Below are positions 57,135 through 64,000 of a stretch of DNA of 64,000 nucleotides, piece by piece. Positions within the stretch are counted from its first letter, which is position 1. The number at the start of each line of letters is the position of its first letter. The notes beneath the pieces were generated by a model that was not told where the DNA came from, did not search any database, and saw nothing but the letters and a program-made list of their open reading frames with translations. The translations under genes were made by a program, and so were the position numbers. This DNA is from Nematostella vectensis (lineage: Eukaryota > Cnidaria > Anthozoa > Actiniaria > Edwardsiidae): positions 20,458,927 to 20,522,926 of the forward strand of contig NC_064034.1 of the NCBI RefSeq assembly GCF_932526225.1, written 5' to 3'.

Positions 57135-57933
57135 TGAGTTAAAAAGCGTTCTTTCTTCGTTTGTAAAGGAAAAAGCGTTGATAAAAAACGATGCCTATCA
57201 AGTGCTTTCGCAAGCTGAGGTGAGAAAATTCGAAACCACTAAATTTGTTGTTTGATTTATGTTACAAATTGTTTGGACACAAACATTACGCACGATTAAA
57301 TATAAGCTATTCAGATACGCTTTTAAATACGTGTTTTTCCTAAATCATCTCGCACAGTGATGAATTCAAGTAATAACACACTTATTTATTGGTCCTCAAA
57401 TTTATTTTTAGCGTTGTTTTGAGGAGGTAGCGTCGACAAAAGGCAAATTTCCCTGCGGCGATTCAGCACTTGGTGTCACAGTTATGCCCAAGCTCAAATG
57501 TCAATTACCTGTGAAGTGTTGTATCTTCTAAGCGCTCTCAGCGCTCCGGTTTATCGATCGTGCCAAATGATGGATGTGAGGCTATATTTGAAAAAATCTG
57601 TCAAATATTCTATTTCAATTGGATTAAGCCGAGATTAAAATAATCTTGAGAGCATATATCCTGGTTGCCTCCTGTGTTGTTGTTTTGTTTCTGCGCAGTT
57701 TATTTTTTTGCGCGGCAGGTAGCGATATCTGGTTTAAATTTTGTAGCGTTTTTCGGGGTCAAGCCGAGAAAAATAAGAAAAAATCCATAAAATATTAAAT
57801 ATTTGTCCGATTTTAAAAAGAAACACATTTTTGTAATCAGGATGACAAATATAAGTCTATAGACAAAGTATTGAAAAATCGTTTTTTCAAGTATTGCATT
57901 TTATCTTGAATGGATTAACGGTGCGGCTCTTAA
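57135..57933 (-). repeat. Right long terminal inverted repeat
   Basis: Inverse of the left arm, ending ttgaatggattaacggtgcg, then gctcTTAA. The inner part lies just outside the first exon of the element's gene and probably carries its promoter. Confidence 0.8.
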
Positions 57934-59339
57934 GGGGCCTAAAATAGGCTCCTTCTTTTGGAGAGACTCTTGCGATTAAAAAAAGCTAGAACTTTAGCTC
58001 TTTTGGTAGACTCCGCTAGAGATGTCTCATTGACAGGTTCTGCTACAGCCACCCGGGTATTGTAGTCCAATGTCTACAATCCAATGTATGCCTTGACTGG
58101 CCCCTCCCCTAGTGATCCATTTGTAACACTTTTGCTTTTACAGACCCAAAGGAGGAAAATACGTAGGCCGCATTACTAAGTTTAACAGATATAAAAGAGT
58201 CATTGAAGAGGGTATTCGGTCAAATTTAAATGTCACATTTTAACCCTCAACAATTTGACTTCTAGCTTCAATTTGTGCTATTTGCTGGCGAAGATCTTGG
58301 GCATAATGCACCAAAACAGTATGGTCTTTCTTACAATTCGCTCCAACAAGATAACAAGAAATTATCAAATGGGCATGCTACCCTTGACCCAACATTGATA
58401 AAGCTAATCAGCAAATTGTCCTTTTATTTTCTTTTACAATCCTCATAGGTAGTCGAGGATGCATGTTCTAAAAACGTATCATCGCAGTTTTGTTCAAATT
58501 CTCGCTAAACAGGTATTTCAATAGCGTGTTTGGGAATGCCTCTTGAGTGATTTATTACATAAACTCAGAGGTGCTCGAGATTTTTTTTATTTCTTCGAGA
58601 CTTGCCTCCTTTACCGCCTTTACTTCATTTAAGGTAGCTTCACGTGTCACTTTATATTTGTCGTGGCTCGCTAGGAAAATAAACTTGCTTTGATGAGGTA
58701 GAAGTGTCAAATGTGGCTCTTTTCTTTTTTGGACCACGAGCAGAAGCACGAGTGCGGTACTTGGCCGAGCGGGTTTCGTCCCATAAAGAAATCTTACGTA
58801 CAATACAAGCTGTCACGTTATGTACAGAGACATACCTGGGTCCCGCTAGCTATGATATTGTTTTTTTTTTTTTTGTTTTTTTTTTTACATATTGCAAATC
58901 CAAGAATTCGTCACCAGGAGCTAGCAAAGTCATCAACTGCTATCGTTCAGAAGCTATTGCACAGTCGTCCTCACTACTAGAGTCAAGGGGGCGGCTTTTT
59001 GCATGACTGCTAAACTGTTATTACCCAGTATCTAGATGGGTCTAAAAATTGTTTTTGAATCTTCGCTCGCGCGTGACTTTTGAGAGCACCGTTATGTTTC
59101 AAAAAACTATTTTATTATGAACTTCTCTCGACTACATCTTTCACCTGACCTTCGCATGTGTACCTGGTTTCATGGGCACTTCATATTCATCCCTAAACCC
59201 AGTATACAACAAACATTCCACTCATCAACAGCAAAACAACTACTACTTACGCCACCCATAATATATTACGTTTTTGGGAGTAATATGAAGCAGCACAGGC
59301 AGCATAAAATCAATGTTACATTTTGTTTGCTCGTTTATT
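57934..59339. other. Intergenic, nothing certain
   Basis: Poly-T tracts lie at 58,860-58,890. No recognisable gene; the open frames are short. Confidence 0.5.
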
Positions 59340-59905
59340 GATAGTGGGTAAGGTCCACGAACCAGGAGATGACACCGTACAGCGAAGAAGAAAGGGACTA
59401 GATGCGACGATGCAAACCATCGAGATCAACAACTGCCGAGCATCGCTTTGTACTGCAAATACATGGGCAGCGTGGACTTGAGCGATCAAAATCGCTCATA
59501 CTTCACTTCGGCTTTTTGCGAAATGTCAAGTGGTGGAAGTTTGAGTTCTTTTTTCTATTTAGTATTTCTCTATTGAATTCTTGGTGCCTCATGAAAGCTG
59601 TGATAAGATCGAATTTACCAAACCTTGATTTTCGCAAGACACTCGCAAAACAGCTGATCAACAACTTATGTGGCCGTAAGCGAGCTGGAAGGCAAAGAAT
59701 GTGCCAGTTATTGCCGAAATCACACACAACTACGGTGACTTTTGCTACAGGTAAGGGCAAACAATGCAAGAACTGTCAGCTGAGGAAAAGGAGGGCAAAG
59801 GCCTCAACCCAAGAGACCGTGCGAGTCACACTTCGGCTGTCGTAATGCGGTACTGTGTAAGGGCACAGCCAACCGGCTCAAAAACCTAAACAGTAGTTAG
59901 GCAGA
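59340..59905 (+). pseudogene. piggyBac transposase C-terminal remnant
   Basis: On the plus strand, in three frames: LPSIALYCKYMGSVDLSDQN with RSYFTS (the catalytic-region block YNKYMGGVDxxDQ with its Asp), then KWWKFEFFFLFSISLLNSWC, and FRKTLAKQLINNLCGRKRAG. The C-terminal cysteine-rich domain remains as GKGKQCKNCQLRKRRA and, after another shift, CESHFGCRNAVLCKG. Together these are the last third of a piggyBac transposase. Frameshifts near 59,520 and 59,800 inactivate it. The N-terminal two thirds are not visible. Confidence 0.8.
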
Positions 59906-61404
59906 ATGTCTGTATAGTAAATTAACCTGAATATTAGAAGTTAGATTTGTGTATTCTTTTTTTTCAAAAGCGCAAGAAGTTGAATTAACGAGTTACTTAC
60001 TCGTGCGTAATGGCGGTAGATGAAAAAAGTAGGTCTTTGACTTCTTGTAAAAAATATGCAGTACACTATTTGCAAAACAAATACTTATTCTGATCAATAA
60101 TTATATGGACAACATTTGTTCTTTCTATGTAAAGACATGAAAGTGTAAGGAAAAATAGATATTCAATAAAAAACAGATGACCAATTATTACTTTGTGTAC
60201 ATCGGTAAAATTAACTTGGGCCGGGCCAATAGAACCTGGGGCTGAAAGTGTTAAAATCTGTGCTACTAAAAAAATATTTCGCTTTCTACTAACTGAATAG
60301 TCTTTCAAAATCACTTATTTTGAAGAGCGATTGTCGAAGAAACAGATTTGGTCAACCATATTTTACTGTGGTTTACTGCTGAGAAGCTACACTTAACACT
60401 GACTCCCACGAACTCGAAACAGGACTCCCAACTGCCGCCATTTTGACCCGATAAAATGGCGCCAAATTCAAAACCACAAGCCCTGAGTGGAGTGCTGGGG
60501 AATAGATAATTGAAGAGGTGGTTGTGTTGATGGCTTTTGGGTGCTGTCAGACTTGGTCGTAGTAGATGGATGGTTCATGGTGGAGTAGTGGATGGCGGTT
60601 TTCTTGGTAGTAGTTGTATGACAGGTGTTGAGAATTCCAGTTGGTTGAGGTCTTGGTGGTAGCGGTACGGCGGGCGTTGGCTGACTTGCTGTTATCGAGG
60701 AAACTAGTAGAGGCTGAGTGGATGAATGAAGTGGCAGGGAAAGTATGATGTATGGTGTGGGGCTTCACAGGGATTTTGGCGCCATCACGGTTATAACAAA
60801 GAAAGCGGTGCTTACCTCTTCTTCCACAATGTGGTTTCGTTTTTATCTCTTCTAGCCCTCTCTCAACCTCAAGGTCTGTTTGGATGCCTGATGTTTTCCA
60901 ATGTTCTTTCTCTCCCTTAACTGCTAAAGATGCAAAATTTCCTCTATTGGGGACTTATCATGTTGTTCTGACATTCAGAGGGTTGAAAAAAACCCGTTAA
61001 CAATCTACAATGCATACTATTGCTTTAGTCAATTATATTTCGTCGTAATTTGTTCTAAACTAAGCGGTAAAGACAATTATCATTTGTCTTTTAAACATAC
61101 ATCACAGAAAGTACCATTTAACGCGTACATATTATCATTTATAAAGTTGTTACCCCATAACAACTGTTTCCTTCTCAACATAGAATTGTTTAATCTATTT
61201 ACTTGTATTTACTTGTTGATCTTGATTAGCTATTTGGAAAGTTTATGTAAATAAAGTAAAAAAAAATATTCTTTATTTTTTGTTTAACTTTAGATACAAT
61301 TAAGGATAGTTTATTTACAATTTTATTTCTAGGAAATAAAATGACTTTATTTTTAAAAACTTACGTTGTGCGTGCGACGGCAAAATACTGTGACTGACGT
61401 AGAA
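59906..61404. other. Intergenic, low-complexity patches
   Basis: From 60,530 to 60,730 there is a GT/GG-rich strand-biased patch (tggtggagtagtggatggcg). An AT-rich stretch lies at 61,150-61,350. No gene recognised. Confidence 0.5.
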
Positions 61405-61406
61405 AG

Positions 61407-61483
61407 ACCGGTTACAGCAATGGCTTGTCAAGAACTACGCGAGGGAACCCATTTAATTTATTCCCCACTTCTGGCCACCGTCG
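61407..61483 (+). repeat. 72-bp direct repeat, copy 1
   Basis: accggttacagcaatggctt, gtcaagaactacgcgaggga and acccatttaatttattcccc here match 61,907-61,980 with four or five differences. Confidence 0.9.
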
Positions 61484-61906
61484 TAGACCCCGCAGTCATC
61501 GGATCTTAAGGTCTCTAATTTCAAAGTCTTCTAATCTCACTCCAACTACTTCTTGACGTCTTTCCTTGCGTGAAACGGTATCCGGCGGTGCGGTTGTTGT
61601 TTGGGTAACTTAAGGGTCGATGTGGAGGTCGATGGTTTTTCTTAACTTGCCAATTCCTTCAAACAGATTTTCGAAATCGCTCACAGGGGATAGGTACTAG
61701 CCCTGTCGGTTCCAACTTGGTTCACGATTTTCAGTAAACCGAGTTCTTGTGACGTTTTATATCCAAGCAGAATTTCCCTCAACGACGTGTATGGTTCCAG
61801 TCATTCTGTTTCTCTCTACAGAAATTTCAGCTTTAGTGAATTCAAGGTGGGTTAGTTGTGTCGGGGAGGAAACGATAGTTTGGTGTATTGTATATCGACC
61901 AGCTAA

Positions 61907-61980
61907 TGACCGTTACAGCAATGGCTTGTCAAGAACTACGCGAGGGAACCCATTTAATTAATTCCCCACTTTTGGCCTCC
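61907..61980 (+). repeat. 72-bp direct repeat, copy 2
   Basis: Second copy of the unit at 61,407, about 500 bp away. The pair could be remnants of short LTRs or a duplicated repeat end. The DNA between (61,484-61,906) has no clear coding. Confidence 0.9.
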
Positions 61981-64000
61981 GATCTACCCTACCCTAGGTG
62001 CCTCTTTGATTGTGGACACCTAATTTTTGCTCCTCAAAGACCTTTACCACCTTCACTATGCTAGGGATCTCTTTGGCATAGTTATGTTCTGCAGAAATTC
62101 CCCTTCAATTAGTGATAAAGGGGCTGTCTGCTTCTACTTGTATTGTATATATCTTTTAATGTTAAGAGAAACTTTGATTATCCTGCGGGATGTGTTATTG
62201 ATCATGATTTGTTGTTTTCGAGGGCGCATGTTGGACACAGTTATGCTTTTATCGATTTTTTGTTGAGTTTATAGGTGAAGTCTATGAACCTAAATAAGAT
62301 TCGATTCATGATGAATCACTTTCTTTTCTCGCTCATATGCAAGATGAAAGGCAAAATAACTTGCCAAAAATACAAGCATAGCATTAGCTGGTGACTTCGA
62401 CCAGAGTATTCCGATCTACTACAACAAACAAATGCTCTGGGAGCTTCATTTTCATCACCGAATGAGGTTAATATAGAAGGCTGTAGTCTGAACTACCAAT
62501 TACTTACAATGACATGAACACTGTACAATTGTTTGCTAGCTACGATAAAATGCGCTACTCTGGCTGATTCGTATTAACTTTGTACTTTATCAGAGCTGCA
62601 AAGCAGAAAAAGAACTGCTCCAGTACCCCTTGGGCATAATCAATCGAATGCTGACGATCGAATGTTACAATGTTTACGATTTTTTTTAGAAAATAATCAT
62701 TCGGCAATCAGCCGCATTGTGATCTATACCAAACTATCAAATCTATAAAACTCAAACTTGGACCTTGATTAAGTTCAATTGATATTTCATTCGTTTAACT
62801 ATACCATGAGTACGCCTCCCACGTAAAACTGCTTTTAACTCCGCAGTTGGAACACCAGAGCGGTCAAGGGCTAACCCCATCTTAGCCTTATCTCATTTGC
62901 CGTGGACACCACCACTGAAACAGGGAAGTCTTTTAACTTCCTTCTTTGCACACACCGCTTCCTTCTCCTAGCCCAACGCGTCACACATCATTTCATTATT
63001 GGTTAATGAGTTAATATTTAAATACAATGATGCATGATTATCAATCCCATATCTGGTTATATACATAATATATAATAGCAGTACCCTGCTGTAGGGGAAA
63101 ATCCCCTACTCATGAAATTCCGAGATGATAATGGTTAAATGATTGGAAATCAGGGGTGTGCGGGGGAAACCTAGAACTTTTCAGGGTAGTCATCTGACAG
63201 GGGGTGTTTTTAAATGATACAGGCCTTTTTAGACCTGTTGTTTTCATACCCATTCCCCTCTTTAATCTGAGGTTGACCCTGTGTTAGCTCCAATTTTCAT
63301 ATGACCTTCAATATTTCAAAATCTACTCATTTTCAAACACGCTATTATTGAATTGAAAACAAAAAACTGATATAAGCCCTCTTAGCGCTTGCCAAGAGCT
63401 TGCTTTTGGGATTTCTTGGAATGGCATGTGCATTTAAATACTAAGGTCAAAAAGAAACTCCACAAAATGGATTGTTATTGGATTGTAATTTATTTACTCA
63501 ACAAATGCTGTATGTGACAGTTTTAAATTTCTCAGAAACGAATGTTTGTTGTTGGATCATAACACACATGTTCTAATAACAAAACGTATATGCAGACAAG
63601 CAATTGAAAATCAAAATATAAAAATCTGAGAATTGAAAATTGCAGTGACTTCATGACTCCCTAATACTCTGCCTGTGTTTATTGTTTTGCATTGCAGCAT
63701 CTGCTCCTTCCTCCACTTCTCGAAATCATATGTCGGGGTATCCTCCTGGCTTCCAGCTAGTTCTGTAAAAACTGAAATCTTGCTTTAATTGAATTTATGA
63801 CTTCGAGCCTCAACCCCTTTTGAGACATATTCTCCTTGTAAGATTAGAAATTCTACTTAAAAAGACAAGAGGCTGGAGGAAATCGCTCCATCACATTATT
63901 GGTACTGTATGGGAATCAAAATTAGTAATTTTATACCTATAGCCTATCAACAATAATGTTCTTATAAGATACATATCCTAAAAAATGCGTATATTTCCAG
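61981..64000. other. Intergenic, nothing recognised
   Basis: AT-rich DNA without recognisable genes or repeats on either strand. Confidence 0.5.

Larger units (their letters stand above)
49757..57933 (-). mobile_element. 8.2-kb DNA transposon with long terminal inverted repeats
   Basis: The left arm at 49,757-50,640 and right arm at about 57,135-57,933 are inverted copies with many substitutions and some indels. Anchor pairs include aatgcaatacttgaaaaaac with its inverse ttttttcaagtattgcattt, ctcacctcagcttggg with its inverse caagctgaggtgag, and ttatttattggtcctcaaat with its inverse. Both outer ends are TTAA (49,757-49,760 and 57,930-57,933), which could be the target duplication. Inside are one multi-exon minus-strand gene and a 0.9-kb minisatellite. 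TTAA targets occur in piggyBac and Kolobok elements, but the encoded protein does not look like piggyBac. Confidence 0.75.

Noticed and set aside
60547-60768. Thr/Ser/His-rich minus-strand frame
   Set aside because: It arises from a GT-biased low-complexity patch; no conserved motif or gene context.

Overview
This window is a stretch of metazoan nuclear DNA, AT-rich and with GT-AG introns, AATAAA poly(A) signals and no bacterial gene organisation. The mix of elements (Penelope-like, CR1-type LINEs with esterase or PHD domains, RTE-like LINE, BEL/Pao, DIRS-like, Helitron, ZMYM1-like hAT, piggyBac) and several repeat-borne gene families that I associate with corals and sea anemones suggest a cnidarian, probably an anthozoan. 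That assignment is inference. Most coding sequence belongs to transposable elements (TEs) in various states of decay.

Left third (1-28.3 kb). The window opens with a broken Penelope-like reverse transcriptase (minus strand). A 4-kb offset duplication (2.3-8.75 kb) follows, combining a CR1-type LINE (SAP, coiled coil, SGNH esterase, APE endonuclease) with an unnamed repeat-borne gene. The best host-gene candidate is a three-exon zinc-ribbon/HECT (G2E3-like) ubiquitin ligase on the plus strand (9.1-12.2 kb), with one frameshift. Next come a palindrome, a tRNA-like remnant and an intact intronless DDE integrase-like gene (14.7-15.9 kb). These are followed by a GCCGTG minisatellite, a YqaJ-nuclease pseudogene, a DIRS remnant and two BEL/Pao fragments in tandem (20.7-25.1 kb). 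The section ends with a 5'-truncated but otherwise open RTE-like LINE (25.6-28.3 kb).

Middle (28.8-47 kb). A complete-looking hAT element (28,815-32,839) has matching terminal inverted repeats and a four-exon, in-frame 821-residue transposase gene. A cluster of five palindromic RFX/X-box-like sites lies at 34.8-35.5 kb. A decayed Helitron (35.9-39.9 kb) is split by a 2.1-kb element with about 60-bp terminal inverted repeats. An unnamed multi-exon TE-like gene with a candidate RNase-H-type DDE/D core lies at 40.7-44.1 kb. A 350-bp foldback element and a CR1-like LINE fragment follow; the LINE carries a 2A peptide motif, an OTU-like domain, a PHD finger and an endonuclease.

Right third (47-64 kb). 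The main feature is an approximately 8.2-kb element (49,757-57,933) bounded by TTAA and by 0.8-0.9-kb inverted repeats. It contains a six-exon minus-strand gene with zinc-binding exons, a candidate DDD/E core, a C2H2 finger and a SAP-like tail, plus a 0.9-kb minisatellite. I could not place this gene in a named transposase superfamily, and it is the best candidate here for an under-described system. A piggyBac remnant (59.3-59.9 kb), a pair of 72-bp direct repeats and mostly unannotatable AT-rich DNA complete the window.
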